Of a stretch of 64,000 nucleotides of DNA, positions 35,692-45,896 are shown piece after piece (the first letter of the stretch is position 1; each line of letters starts with the position of its first letter). The notes under the pieces were generated by a model. The model was not told the origin of the DNA. It saw only the letters and a program-made list of their open reading frames with translations, and searched no databases. The DNA is taken from the NCBI GenBank assembly GCA_041664345.1, contig JBAYKX010000022.1, forward strand, positions 13,651-77,650. The letters are read 5' to 3'. The DNA is from GWE2-40-63 sp041664345. Lineage in GTDB: Bacteria > Bacteroidota > Bacteroidia > Bacteroidales > SZUA-534. Both the position numbers and the translations under genes were made by a program.

Positions 35692-36825
35692 ATGATTGGA
35701 AAAATTCTTTTAGTTATCTTGGTTATAATGGGCAATTTTTCTGTTTTAGGGTATAGTTCCGATAACCCTAAAAAGAAAAGGATATTGGTTCTTGATGCGG
35801 GTCACGGAGGAAAAGATTCGGGAGCCACCGGGCAAAAAGCAAAAGAAATAGACATTGTTCTAGCCATAACACTTAAAGTTGGAAACTATGTTGAGCAAAA
35901 CTTACCCGATGTGCAGGTAATTTATACCCGTAAAACCGACGTTTTTCCACCACTCGATAAACGGGCAGAAATTGCAAACAAGAATAATGCCGATCTTTTC
36001 ATTTCAATACATGCCAATTCAAATAAAAGCAACAAACCCATCGGAACTGAAACTTATGCCATGGGTTTGAGCAAGACACAGGGGAACTTTGAAGTAGCCC
36101 AAAAAGAAAATTCAGTTATCCTCCTTGAAGAAGATTACCATACCAGATATGAGGGATTTGATCCAAATTCTTCAGAATCCTACATCATATTTTCAATGAT
36201 GCAAAACACCTATCTGGACAAAAGTTTAACCATGGCTTCGTATGTTCAGGACGAGTTTAGGGAAAAAGCAAAGCGTATCGACCGGGGAGTAAAGCAAGCC
36301 GGTTTTTTGGTTCTTTGGAATACTTCCATGCCCAGCATTTTAGTTGAAGTTGGTTTTGTATCACATCCTAAAGAAGAGGAATTTTTGCTAAGCGAAACCG
36401 GGCAAGATTACCTTGCCTCCTCTATTTACCGGGCTATTAAAAAATACTTTATGTATTTTGACATGGAAGAATTGGAATTGGCTCCTTCGGATGAACTCCG
36501 CAATAAATTAACTGACAATCCGAATGATTCAAATATTAATACACCTGATAAATCAAACACAGTTATTATTAGTGATGTAGTGTTCCGGGTGCAAATAACC
36601 TCATCAACTAAAAAGCTTGAATTCGATCACCCAATTTTTATTGGTTATTCGGATATATATGAGTACAAAGAAAACAATATGTACAAATATACCATTGGGC
36701 AATCGGCTAAGTATGAAGAAATTAAAACTGAGCTTCAAAAAATAAAAGTAAAATTTCCGGGAGCGTTTATCGTTGCATTTAAAAATAATAATAGAATAGA
36801 TTTAAAACAAGTTATTGACCAATAA
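35692..36825 (+). CDS. N-acetylmuramoyl-L-alanine amidase (AmiC type) with SPOR-like tail
   Basis: The 377-residue protein has a signal peptide (about 1-21), an Amidase_3 catalytic domain and a C-terminal domain. The zinc-site motifs LDAGHGGKDSG, FISIHANS and the catalytic Glu in SILVEVGFVS are present. It cuts the bond between MurNAc and L-Ala during septal splitting. Residues about 290-375 (FRVQITSS... to FPGAFIVAF) form a SPOR-like domain that is related to the tail of the next protein. It starts 88 bases from lptD in the opposite direction and precedes the MCE gene by 9 bases. Confidence 0.93.
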   Translation: MIGKILLVILVIMGNFSVLGYSSDNPKKKRILVLDAGHGGKDSGATGQKAKEIDIVLAITLKVGNYVEQNLPDVQVIYTRKTDVFPPLDKRAEIANKNNADLFISIHANSNKSNKPIGTETYAMGLSKTQGNFEVAQKENSVILLEEDYHTRYEGFDPNSSESYIIFSMMQNTYLDKSLTMASYVQDEFREKAKRIDRGVKQAGFLVLWNTSMPSILVEVGFVSHPKEEEFLLSETGQDYLASSIYRAIKKYFMYFDMEELELAPSDELRNKLTDNPNDSNINTPDKSNTVIISDVVFRVQITSSTKKLEFDHPIFIGYSDIYEYKENNMYKYTIGQSAKYEEIKTELQKIKVKFPGAFIVAFKNNNRIDLKQVIDQ

Positions 36826-36834
36826 AGCATTTAT

Positions 36835-38076
36835 ATGAAGCGGATAGCATATTTTAAAATAGGACTTGTGTCCATATTCTCCCTTGTTGCACTTTTATGG
36901 GGGCTTAACTTTCTGAAAGGTAAAGGCACATTTAATACCGATGACTTGTATTATGTAGTGTATGAGCGAATTGACGGTTTAGCGGTTACCAATCCGGTGC
37001 TTATAAATGGGTTCAAAGTAGGTCAAGTGCGCGATATTCATTTTATGCCCGACAATTCCAGCCATTTGGTAGTTGAGATTGCTATTAAGAAAGAATACCG
37101 CTTTCATAAAACAACCGTTGCACGGATTTTTAGCAGTGATTTGATGGGAACAAAAGCCATTGAATTGAAAGTGGGGCAAGAAACAGATTGGCAAGTTTCA
37201 GGTGACACCTTAATTCCTGATTTTGAAGGAACTTTGCAGGAAATGGTAAGTGTTCAAATGTTACCGCTTAAAAATAAGGCCGAAAGCTTAATGAAAGAGA
37301 TGGAAGATGTGATTGAAATAGTAAAGGTTATTTTTGATGAACAGACCCGTGAAGATATTTCAGATAGTTTTAAAAATATTAAGGCAACGTTTTCCAATCT
37401 AGAGCGATCCACTTCAAATTTAGATACCATTGTAGATGGAGGAAAAGTTCGTTTCGTAAATATATTAAGGAATGTTGAATCAATTACTGAAAATCTCAAG
37501 AATAACAATAAAGTTCTTACGTTGGCAATTGCAAATATGGCCAGTATCAGCGATTCACTGGCAAAATCAGATATAAAACAAGTGGTTAATCAAGCCTATT
37601 CCGTATTATCGCAATTGGATGAGATTACCCGTAAGATAAATAATTCAGAAGGAACCATGGGATTGTTAATTAATAACGATACATTGTTCCACAATTTAGA
37701 AAATGCCACCTATAATTTAAACCGGTTGCTTGAAGATCTTAGATTGAACCCTAAAAGATATGTTCAGTTTTCAGCTTTTAATTTAGGAAAAACTGTTTAT
37801 GTGGAGCAGGGACAGGAAGAAAAGCAAGTAACAAAGGATATAATTATTTACAAAATACAAATTAAAAGCTCGAATTCGCCCATAATATTGACACCTGAAA
37901 ATTTCAATGGATATAAAAATGTTGAGGAAGCAATTATTGGAGGAACATACATTTATTTAATCGGAAAAAAGAAGAATTTGGAAAATGCCCGCTCTTTTCT
38001 TAAAGAGGTAAAAAACGATTTTCCTGATGCTTTTATCGTTGAATTTTTGGAAGGTAGTTATGTTCCAGTTCATTAA
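36835..38076 (+). CDS. MlaD-type MCE protein with C-terminal SPOR-like domain
   Basis: The 413-residue protein has one N-terminal transmembrane helix (about 5-24) and an MCE domain (about 38-115, with YVVYERIDGLAVTNPVLINGFKVGQV). A helical stretch with coiled-coil character (120-300) and a beta-rich tail (about 335-410) follow. MCE proteins ferry phospholipids between membranes with an ABC transporter; the permease and ATPase genes are not in this neighbourhood. The tail (YKIQIKSS... FPDAFIVEF) aligns with the amidase tail. Cotranscription with the amidase is likely (9-base gap). Confidence 0.85.
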   Translation: MKRIAYFKIGLVSIFSLVALLWGLNFLKGKGTFNTDDLYYVVYERIDGLAVTNPVLINGFKVGQVRDIHFMPDNSSHLVVEIAIKKEYRFHKTTVARIFSSDLMGTKAIELKVGQETDWQVSGDTLIPDFEGTLQEMVSVQMLPLKNKAESLMKEMEDVIEIVKVIFDEQTREDISDSFKNIKATFSNLERSTSNLDTIVDGGKVRFVNILRNVESITENLKNNNKVLTLAIANMASISDSLAKSDIKQVVNQAYSVLSQLDEITRKINNSEGTMGLLINNDTLFHNLENATYNLNRLLEDLRLNPKRYVQFSAFNLGKTVYVEQGQEEKQVTKDIIIYKIQIKSSNSPIILTPENFNGYKNVEEAIIGGTYIYLIGKKKNLENARSFLKEVKNDFPDAFIVEFLEGSYVPVH

Positions 38077-38348
38077 CCCTCTACTTAACAAAACTTATAT
38101 ATTTTAATTAAATTAATATTTCATTTTTATTACATTATTAATCAGTCCTTTAACGAATAAGTAAAGTTAATATGCTGATTTTCAATTAATTATTTTTTTT
38201 TATTTTTTTTATTTTTTTAAAGGATTGATAAAGAAAACCATACCTACTTTTTGAAAAAGTCAATAGAAAATATATTTTTTTTTTACTTTTTTTTTCACAA
38301 AATTGCTTCACGATTTAGGGGAATCAAAATATTATTAATAATTAACCA

Positions 38349-39776
38349 ATGAATAAAGATTACCAGCAAGTATGGAGTAATTGCTTACGCATTATTAAGG
38401 ATAATGTGCCAGCCATAAGTTTTAGAACATGGTTTGAGCCAATTGTTCCCATTAGGGTTGATAAAAATATTCTTACCATTCAAGTACCGAGTCCATTTTT
38501 TTACGAGTACCTTGAAGAACAGTATATTGATATACTTAGAAAAACCTTACGGACAGAATTAGGTATTGATGCCAAATTGGAATACAGTGTTATTATGGAA
38601 AACAATGTTTATTCAAATGCAGCACCCTATACCGTAAAATTGCCAACTAATGATAAGAGGGAGTTAAGTAACAGACCCCTTTCAATGCCAATTGATGATC
38701 AAAAAACTATAAAAAACCCCTTCATTATACCAGGCATACAAAAGCTTCATGTTGATCCCCAATTAAACTCCATCAATAATTTCAATAATTTTGTTGAAGG
38801 TGAATGTAATAGACTTGCTCGTTCAGCAGGGTTTGCAGTAGCCAACAATCCAGGTAAAACAGCTTTTAATCCCTTGTTTCTTTATGGCGCCTCTGGACTT
38901 GGAAAATCACACTTAGCACAGGCCATTGGTATTGAAGTGAAAGAAAGGTTTTCCGAAAAAGTGGTTCTTTATGTAAATGGCAATAAGTTTCATACTCAAT
39001 TTGTTGAAGCAATTTTAAATAATAACCGAAATGATTTTGTTCATTTTTATCAAATGATTGATTTGCTCATTATTGATGATGTTCATGAATTTGCAGGTAA
39101 AGAAAAAACACAGGATATTTTCTTTCATATATTCAACCATTTACACCAAAATAGCAAGCAACTTATTCTAACTTCCGACAAATCGCCTGTTGATTTGCAA
39201 GGTATGGAGCAGCGGTTACTTTCAAGGTTTAAATGGGGCTTATCAGCCGATTTGCAAGTGCCTGACTATGAAACAAGAATAGCCATTTTAAAGCAAAAAA
39301 TTTATAACGATGGCATAGAATTATCAAATGAAGTTGTTGATTATCTGGCCTCACATATATCAACTAATATAAGGGAGCTTGAAGGAGCATTAATTTCACT
39401 TTTAGCCCAATCAACGCTAAATAGAAAAAAGATAACCCTCGATTTAGCACGAAAAATGATTGATAGGCTGGTTAAAAATACAAAAAGGGAATTATCCATT
39501 GATTACATTCAAAAAGCAGTTTGCGACTATTTTAATATGCCTCACGATATAATTAATTCAAAAACCAGAAAACGGGAAATTGTTCAGGCTAGACAAATTG
39601 CTATGTATTTTGCAAAGAATCTTACTAAATCATCGTTAGCAACTATAGGTTCACAAATTGGTGGAAAAGATCATGCAACCGTACTACATGCCTGTAAAAC
39701 TGTTAACAATTTAATTGATACGGATAAAAGATTCCGAGGGTATATTGATGAAATTGAAAAAAAGCTTAAAATTTAA
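38349..39776 (+). CDS. dnaA: Chromosomal replication initiator DnaA
   Basis: The 475-residue protein has all four DnaA domains. They are an N-terminal protein-interaction domain, a variable linker (about 90-130), the AAA+ ATPase with Walker A GASGLGKS (residues 180-187) and Walker B LLIIDDVHEF, and the C-terminal DNA-binding domain with IGGKDHATVLHACKT. The 272-base spacer upstream is extremely AT-rich with long T tracts but shows no clear DnaA boxes. TTTG at 38250 and TATATTTT at 38271-38278 could be a promoter. A hairpin terminator follows. Confidence 0.97.
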   Translation: MNKDYQQVWSNCLRIIKDNVPAISFRTWFEPIVPIRVDKNILTIQVPSPFFYEYLEEQYIDILRKTLRTELGIDAKLEYSVIMENNVYSNAAPYTVKLPTNDKRELSNRPLSMPIDDQKTIKNPFIIPGIQKLHVDPQLNSINNFNNFVEGECNRLARSAGFAVANNPGKTAFNPLFLYGASGLGKSHLAQAIGIEVKERFSEKVVLYVNGNKFHTQFVEAILNNNRNDFVHFYQMIDLLIIDDVHEFAGKEKTQDIFFHIFNHLHQNSKQLILTSDKSPVDLQGMEQRLLSRFKWGLSADLQVPDYETRIAILKQKIYNDGIELSNEVVDYLASHISTNIRELEGALISLLAQSTLNRKKITLDLARKMIDRLVKNTKRELSIDYIQKAVCDYFNMPHDIINSKTRKREIVQARQIAMYFAKNLTKSSLATIGSQIGGKDHATVLHACKTVNNLIDTDKRFRGYIDEIEKKLKI

Positions 39777-39794
39777 TTAAACAATATTCCTTTC

Positions 39795-39828
39795 AAAAAG
39801 GCTGACTCAAATTTTGGGCAGCCTTTTT
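39795..39828 (+). terminator. Rho-independent terminator of dnaA
   Basis: Arms aaaaaggctg (39795-39804) and cagccttttt (39819-39828) form a 10-bp stem with a 14-base loop, ending in a T run, 18 bases after the dnaA stop codon. Confidence 0.85.
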
Positions 39829-39865
39829 TGTTAAAAAACCTTTTTTTTTAAACCGTTGATTTTCC

Positions 39866-39873
39866 TATTTTTG
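39866..39873 (+). promoter_or_regulatory. Candidate -7 element for the LysM gene
   Basis: TATTTTTG, a TAnnTTTG match, lies 28 bases before the ATG at 39902; no -33 element at proper spacing is apparent. Confidence 0.4.
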
Positions 39874-39901
39874 TAGTTCATAGCTGTAATAACATAACTC
39901 A

Positions 39902-42040
39902 ATGAAATTATTTTCCGCAGTTCTATTCTATCTATTAATGGTTATTCAAGCCATTGGACAGAATCAACCCGTTGAAGTTAAGCGTTCAAACAATAAAGTG
40001 AGTTTGGGGGGTACTCCCTATTACATTCACATTGTGCGCAATGGAGAATCGTTATTTGCAATAAGCCAGGCATATAATGTTTCAATTGATACTATCCGTA
40101 AGGATAACCTTCACCTTACCGATGCAATAAAGGTAAATCAATATGTAAAAATAAGGGTACAAAATGTAGCTACGACCAATGATGATGCACAAAGAACATC
40201 GCACTATATATACCATACTGTTGAAAAAGGTGATACCCCTTATAATTTAGCTATTAAATATGGAATAACCATATACCAAATCTATTCGGATAATCCATCG
40301 GCAAAATTGGGCATTCGATTGGGTGAATCATTGAAAATACCAGCGGTACCAAATGAGAAAGTACCCTTAATTAATGAGCTACCTATTAGTTCATCATCCC
40401 AAGATTCGAGCTTTATTATACATAAAGTTGAAAAAAAACAGACACTTACTGAAATTGCCGCAATTTACCAAACCAGTGAGAATGCTATTATTTCTGCCAA
40501 TGGAATTTTAAAAGAAAACCCACTGCAAACAGGCCAGACAATTAAAATAAAAGTTCCCGATGATTTTAATAAAAACGAGGAAGAATTTATTTATCATAAA
40601 GTAAAAAAATCGGAAACAATTTATGGACTTGAGAAAAAGTATAACATTAAAGAAAGAAATCTTTATAAATTAAACCCTTCCCTTTCCGAAAGAATGCTTC
40701 AAGATGGCGAATTGATAAAACTACCCAGGAACGAATATACGGATACTTTAGCAGTGGCATCAAATCTTCAACAGGATTCAAAGAAAGAGCTAAAACGGGA
40801 CCAATATTCACCCTTTAAGGACTCTATGTTGTATGTTCCTTGCCCAAATCCGGGAATTGACAAAAAAACAACATATAAAATTGCCTTATTTCTACCTTTC
40901 TACTTCAATATCAACGATACCTTAGGAAAGTATCAAGAAATCATTACAAGAGATGCTCAAGGAAATGAGACCGCAACATTGGTTCCGAGGAACGGTAAAA
41001 TAGAGGATAGAATATATCCGAACCACACTACCTATATAGAATTTTACCAAGGGACATTACTGGCGCTTTATGACTTAAAAAAAATGGGGATTAATTTAGA
41101 AGTGAAGGTTATTGATACCCGGAACGATAGCGCATATGCGGTTGAAATGTTGAAGAAGGAAAAACTGGATGATTGCAATTTGTTTATTGGACCTGTTTTA
41201 CATAAAATTATTTCGGTAGTTAGCGATTACGCACGGGATCATCATATTAATGTTGTGTCACCCCTATCAGTTAAAGTTCCCAGCGATTTTATTGATCACA
41301 ATCCGTATGCTTTTCAGGTTACCCCCCCTTTTGACGTACAAATGCAGTATACTGCTGATTTTCTGAATGAACAGGATACTAAGAATTTTATTGTCATCCA
41401 CGATGGCAATAATGAAGATCAGGAATATATAGCACAATTCAAGAAACAGTTATTTTCCCAAATGAATAAAGATAACTTTGGCCAAATAAAATACAACGAG
41501 GTTTATTATTACGATGCTCAAGACAGCATTTTAAAAGATGTTTTCACTTCAGGAATTAAAAATATTGTAATTATACCTTCCGATAATCAAGCATTTGTTA
41601 CTGATGTAATTGGAAAACTTAATGGTTATTCATATGAATATGATATTACCCTTTTTGGACAGCCGCGATGGTTGCGGTTTGATAATATTGAATTGGAACA
41701 CTTTTACAATACCAATACACATATTTTCTCAAATTCATACATTGATTATAATAAACCATCGGTGATTGATTTTGTAGAAAAGTACAGAAATCATTTTAAA
41801 GGAGAACCAGACAAGTACTCTTTTCAAGGGTATGATATAACCAAATATTTTTGCATAGCTTTGAATACCTACGGAAACAACTTTAGGAAGTGCCAACATA
41901 GCTTGAACATTGATTTATTGCAAACTAAGTTGCATTTAGTACCCGTTGGTGATCATGGTGGTTACCAAAATACAGCCATCTATATGTTAGAATTCACTAA
42001 AGAATTTCAACTTATAAAAACGGGAACCTATCCAAATTGA
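39902..42040 (+). CDS. LysM-repeat protein fused to periplasmic-binding-type domain
   Basis: The 712-residue exported protein (signal 1-19) has four LysM motifs between residues about 40 and 275: HIVRNGESLFAISQAY, HTVEKGDTPYNLAIKY, HKVEKKQTLTEIAAIY and HKVKKSETIYGLEKKY. A type 1 periplasmic-binding/leucine-binding-like fold follows from about residue 325, with KIALFLPFYFN and later FIVIHDGNN. LysM modules bind peptidoglycan; the ligand of the C-terminal part is unknown. Related Bacteroidota proteins are known only by this domain architecture. Confidence 0.8.
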   Translation: MKLFSAVLFYLLMVIQAIGQNQPVEVKRSNNKVSLGGTPYYIHIVRNGESLFAISQAYNVSIDTIRKDNLHLTDAIKVNQYVKIRVQNVATTNDDAQRTSHYIYHTVEKGDTPYNLAIKYGITIYQIYSDNPSAKLGIRLGESLKIPAVPNEKVPLINELPISSSSQDSSFIIHKVEKKQTLTEIAAIYQTSENAIISANGILKENPLQTGQTIKIKVPDDFNKNEEEFIYHKVKKSETIYGLEKKYNIKERNLYKLNPSLSERMLQDGELIKLPRNEYTDTLAVASNLQQDSKKELKRDQYSPFKDSMLYVPCPNPGIDKKTTYKIALFLPFYFNINDTLGKYQEIITRDAQGNETATLVPRNGKIEDRIYPNHTTYIEFYQGTLLALYDLKKMGINLEVKVIDTRNDSAYAVEMLKKEKLDDCNLFIGPVLHKIISVVSDYARDHHINVVSPLSVKVPSDFIDHNPYAFQVTPPFDVQMQYTADFLNEQDTKNFIVIHDGNNEDQEYIAQFKKQLFSQMNKDNFGQIKYNEVYYYDAQDSILKDVFTSGIKNIVIIPSDNQAFVTDVIGKLNGYSYEYDITLFGQPRWLRFDNIELEHFYNTNTHIFSNSYIDYNKPSVIDFVEKYRNHFKGEPDKYSFQGYDITKYFCIALNTYGNNFRKCQHSLNIDLLQTKLHLVPVGDHGGYQNTAIYMLEFTKEFQLIKTGTYPN

Positions 42041-42257
42041 TGGTTGCTATTTTGAAATTTATTAGGAATTAATTTTACTTCCCGTATAATTTGAAGAGTA
42101 TTAAACCAAACACTTGTTATATTTGACCTAAAAATTAATCTGCTTGTAATGTAGTTTTTCAGCAAGGAATTAAAACTAACTCTTCCAATCGATTAATTCG
42201 ATTAAAAAAAGATATCTTATAGCTTAGGAACCGATAGATTATCCAATTAGGGTAACC

Positions 42258-44267
42258 TTAAAAACTAACCTTGAAAACCAGCACATCGGTTTTTTCGCCC
42301 AAAGCGGTAACGCTTACGCCAAGGAAATTTCCGCCCAGAGGTGTCATGCCATTCAATGAAAGACCATTGGGTAACGAGAATTCTTTGTTTCCGGCTACTT
42401 TTCCGGTATTATCAATTTTGGTCAGTATTACTTTGCCGTCCAATGTAGTTCCGCCGCACACAACGCTTAAATCAGCCAAGGGAATGATTCTTTTAATGCC
42501 GGTGAGTTGTTTTCGTTCAAAAATGGTTTCCCAGGCTTTATTTCCTAATGCGTCGAACGCTATGGCAAAGCCATTTTCATTCTGAATGCCTGAAAATACC
42601 ACTTGTCCCATGTTGTTAAACCCTACGGCAGTAGCTATCTGGTTTTCAGCCAACGATTTGTCCCAAAGCAGGTAGCCATTTTCGTCGATGGCAAAAATCC
42701 AGTTCCCTGCGGCAATAAAGGCTACATTATCGGGTTGAATTGCCACTCCATAAACCATGGCTCCTTTTGAATAGCTCCGCTCCCATAGTTTTTTGCCTCC
42801 AATACCAACCTTGGTCAAAAAATTCTTCTGCATGGTATCAGCCGGATTGATTGTATATCCGCCCAATAAAGTCCGACCATCGGCATAAACTCCAAAATCC
42901 ATTATTTCGGAACATTCCAGAATCCGGTTGTACACGTTTTTTCCTTGGCTGTCGAGTTTAAAAATCCAACCTTTGCCGGGAATGCTGTCAATAATGGCAT
43001 TGGTAATACCGGCTACATATATTTCGTTTTGGGCCGATATAATCACCCGATTCACTTGGTCGTCGAATTCGTTGCCCAACATTTTATTCCAATTCATTTT
43101 GCCTTCGGTATTCAGCCCAATAAGCCAAGAATCAACCATTTCGCCTTTCGACTTGGGGGTGTTGGCCACCAACACAATTTCGCCGGTTGAACGCAATCCA
43201 AGGTCGCCACCATAATCGTTCAATTGCTGGTTATCGAACCCTTTCATAAACTTGTAGTTATCCATGGGAAAATTAGAACCCAACGATTCGCCTAAGGCGC
43301 TAGCCTTGAGGTTGAAAATATCGATATACATATCGCCTTCGGGGTAAAGGGCCACAAACTGGTTGTAGGCATCCATACTGTTGATGCTTTTGGCTCTTTC
43401 GAACAGCAATTGCCGCTTCAGTATTTTGGCATCTGGCATTTTTGACGAATTGGGATATTCCGTCATATAATTGTCCAGAATTTGTATATCCCTGGTTTTA
43501 GCTGCTACATCGTAAGCCATTACTCCCATCCGCTTTTTAACATCTTCCACCTGAAAGGAGTTGGGATAATTTTTGGCATATTCGCTCAAAGCATCCAAGG
43601 TGTTTTTTCCGATGGCTATTTTGTAGGCCACCTGGTTACGCTGTTCTTGTGCAATTTTTACTTGAGCAGCATCGGGATATTTGCTTAAAAAGGCATTATA
43701 AGCTTCAATGGTACCGGCATCTTCAGCCTTTCGGAATTCGATATAATTTCGGATGTGGGTTACATTTTCCACATACTTCGAATCGGAAAAAACAGATAAA
43801 AACTTGTTGGCATATTCCAAATTGTTCTCTTCACGGACAAATTTTATCAGTTTCTCTTCTACCAATTTTTGTTCCAATTCCATGTTTTTTTCAATGGGTT
43901 TGCCCCTCCGGTTTTTGTTTTGCTTAAAAAAATATTCATTCATCACCAACTTATCATCATCGGTTAACAGGGAAATATTGGTTTCTGCCAGTTTAAAATA
44001 CTTCCATGCTTCAAAAAAGTCGTGTTTTGAATAGGCATCGAATGAATATGCCACTGAAAGCCCAAACTGGGCCATGGCATCGTTTTCGTTTTTACTCAGT
44101 ACTTTCAGGAAATCGGCAATGGCATCGCCCATTTCTTTATCAATAGTAGCCTGATCCTTGGCATCCATGCCACTAAAAACCGCATTGCTCATAACTTTCG
44201 AAGCTTTTTGAGCCGATACCGCTGTTGCCAGTACCAAAATAAACAGTGATATATATATTGTTCTCAT
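42258..44267 (-). CDS. Exported helical-repeat and beta-propeller protein
   Basis: The 669-residue protein has a signal peptide (1-19), a TPR-like helical half (about 40-320, with repeated ALSEYAKNYPNS and AFLSKYPDA segments) and a C-terminal half of repeated blades resembling PQQ/WD-type propellers (WLIGLNTEGKMNWNK, WIFKLDSQGKNVYNR). No catalytic motif is visible. It starts 18 bases downstream of the OmpA-type gene on the same strand, so the pair probably works together at the outer membrane. The name is structural only. Confidence 0.65.
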   Translation of the reverse strand: MRTIYISLFILVLATAVSAQKASKVMSNAVFSGMDAKDQATIDKEMGDAIADFLKVLSKNENDAMAQFGLSVAYSFDAYSKHDFFEAWKYFKLAETNISLLTDDDKLVMNEYFFKQNKNRRGKPIEKNMELEQKLVEEKLIKFVREENNLEYANKFLSVFSDSKYVENVTHIRNYIEFRKAEDAGTIEAYNAFLSKYPDAAQVKIAQEQRNQVAYKIAIGKNTLDALSEYAKNYPNSFQVEDVKKRMGVMAYDVAAKTRDIQILDNYMTEYPNSSKMPDAKILKRQLLFERAKSINSMDAYNQFVALYPEGDMYIDIFNLKASALGESLGSNFPMDNYKFMKGFDNQQLNDYGGDLGLRSTGEIVLVANTPKSKGEMVDSWLIGLNTEGKMNWNKMLGNEFDDQVNRVIISAQNEIYVAGITNAIIDSIPGKGWIFKLDSQGKNVYNRILECSEIMDFGVYADGRTLLGGYTINPADTMQKNFLTKVGIGGKKLWERSYSKGAMVYGVAIQPDNVAFIAAGNWIFAIDENGYLLWDKSLAENQIATAVGFNNMGQVVFSGIQNENGFAIAFDALGNKAWETIFERKQLTGIKRIIPLADLSVVCGGTTLDGKVILTKIDNTGKVAGNKEFSLPNGLSLNGMTPLGGNFLGVSVTALGEKTDVLVFKVSF

Positions 44268-44285
44268 AATAGGTTTGCTAAAGGA

Positions 44286-45674
44286 TTATTTTTTTAATAC
44301 TAAAAATTCCACCCGGCGGTTTACGGCCTTTCCTTCCGGGGTCTGGTTGGTATCAATGGGTTTGCGTTTGCCATAACCCGCAGCTTGCAACTTGGTGGCT
44401 GGAATCCCTTTGGAAACCAGATAATCAATAACCGATTGAGCCCGGCTTTTACTCAGTTTGTCATTCGTTTCATCGGAGCCATCGTTATCGGTGTGGCCGC
44501 TGATTTCTATCAGGCTTACGGTTCCTTCGTTCAAAAAGGCAGCTATTTTGTCCAATTCAGTAAAAGATGTCGGCAATAAGGTACTTTTTCCCGTTTCAAA
44601 GAAAATATTATTCAATATTAAGGCTGAACCTACCTCAATGTTCCGCAGTCCATCGGTAAAAGGATCTTCCGGAATGGCCGGTTCCACAAATTTAATGGTT
44701 CCCTGTGAGTGGCAATTGTTTTGGTCGTTTACTTCGTAGGTATAAATACCGGCTGGCAGGTTTTTCAATACCTGTACATCTTTAGCGCCGTTACTCCAGG
44801 TAATATTATAGGGAGGCGAGCCACCGGATATCCCTAAACGGATGGTTCCGTCGTTAATGAGTTTATCCATTTGTCCGGTTACGGGATCGAGCCCGCCTGT
44901 GTAGGATGAATCGATAACTACGGTTTCCATTCCTTTGGGTACACAGGCACAAACGTTGCAATCAATCAATGGGCGGATTTCGAAATCATCGAAAAAGTAA
45001 TAGGCATAGGCTTTGCCTTTTTTGTTTTTGGTTTCTTTGCCGGTAACTACATAATTGGTGTTTTCGTAGTTATTGAAATTTCCGATGTTAAAAAAGCTTT
45101 CGCCACCTTGGGCAGTATAAATCTGGCAGAACTCTTTCCACTCCTCTGTATTGTCAAGGAATAAGCCTTGCGGATTATTCAATTGGCCTTTATAACTCAA
45201 ATAAGTGGTATTGTCGTTGGCAATTTTTTCATTTACAAAATAAACGTTCAGCTGGTCAACGGCAAACTTTGACCCCGAAGCCAATTTATACCAGAATGAA
45301 ACACAATATTTCTGATCTTCCTGCATGGGGGTTTTCAGGGATCCTTGAATGTACTCCCTAAAATCGCGGTCGCTGCCGCTTAATATGGCACCCATATACC
45401 CTTTTCCCGATTTTGGCTGGCTGAAGCCGGCAAAATTATCGGGAACCTTTACTTCGCCGGTGCTACAGGCATTAAAGTAGTCGGGTGTGGTAAACGACGG
45501 ATAGGTCCAATAAGGAATCAACCGATGGGTTTTATCCATAAAGGTGTATCCGGTTGGACAGGTTTCGTACTCTTCAAAACTGGGGTTTTGAACCATATTC
45601 TCAACTTGTGTCTGCGCAAAGGAGAGGTTGCAAAACCCAAAAAAAATGACAACTAATAAAGGGAGCTTCTTCAT
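44286..45674 (-). CDS. OmpA-family protein with SprB-like repeat
   Basis: The 462-residue protein has a signal (1-20) and an N-terminal beta-sandwich resembling carbohydrate-binding domains (NPSFEEYETCP...). In the middle is a SprB-type repeat (SGGSPPYNITWSNG... LPAGIYTYEVNDQNNC), and the end is an OmpA peptidoglycan-binding domain (FFETGKSTLLP, ISGHTDNDGSDETN, NRRVEF). The OmpA part anchors to peptidoglycan; SprB repeats are known from gliding adhesins, so a surface or cell-wall role is likely. The propeller protein follows 18 bases later. Confidence 0.82.
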   Translation of the reverse strand: MKKLPLLVVIFFGFCNLSFAQTQVENMVQNPSFEEYETCPTGYTFMDKTHRLIPYWTYPSFTTPDYFNACSTGEVKVPDNFAGFSQPKSGKGYMGAILSGSDRDFREYIQGSLKTPMQEDQKYCVSFWYKLASGSKFAVDQLNVYFVNEKIANDNTTYLSYKGQLNNPQGLFLDNTEEWKEFCQIYTAQGGESFFNIGNFNNYENTNYVVTGKETKNKKGKAYAYYFFDDFEIRPLIDCNVCACVPKGMETVVIDSSYTGGLDPVTGQMDKLINDGTIRLGISGGSPPYNITWSNGAKDVQVLKNLPAGIYTYEVNDQNNCHSQGTIKFVEPAIPEDPFTDGLRNIEVGSALILNNIFFETGKSTLLPTSFTELDKIAAFLNEGTVSLIEISGHTDNDGSDETNDKLSKSRAQSVIDYLVSKGIPATKLQAAGYGKRKPIDTNQTPEGKAVNRRVEFLVLKK

Positions 45675-45896
45675 GGTGAAGGATTGTTTTCGATTAATCG
45701 GATAAATTTAATATTTTCTGTTGAATTACTCGTTTCATAATGTAGTAGATTGTGAGATTTTGAGAAATGAGATTTGAGATAAAATACATCTTGTTAAAGA
45801 TTAGTTAATTATACAATTAAATCCTTTTTTAGAATTGTAATATTGAATTTTCATTTTCGGCGCATGGATTCCGCATATTTTCAATTAGAACGATAG

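Noticed and set aside
38077..38348. AT-rich region before dnaA as replication origin
   Set aside because: No convincing DnaA boxes (TTATCCACA type) were found in it, and T-rich runs are common in this genome. GC-skew data would be decisive.
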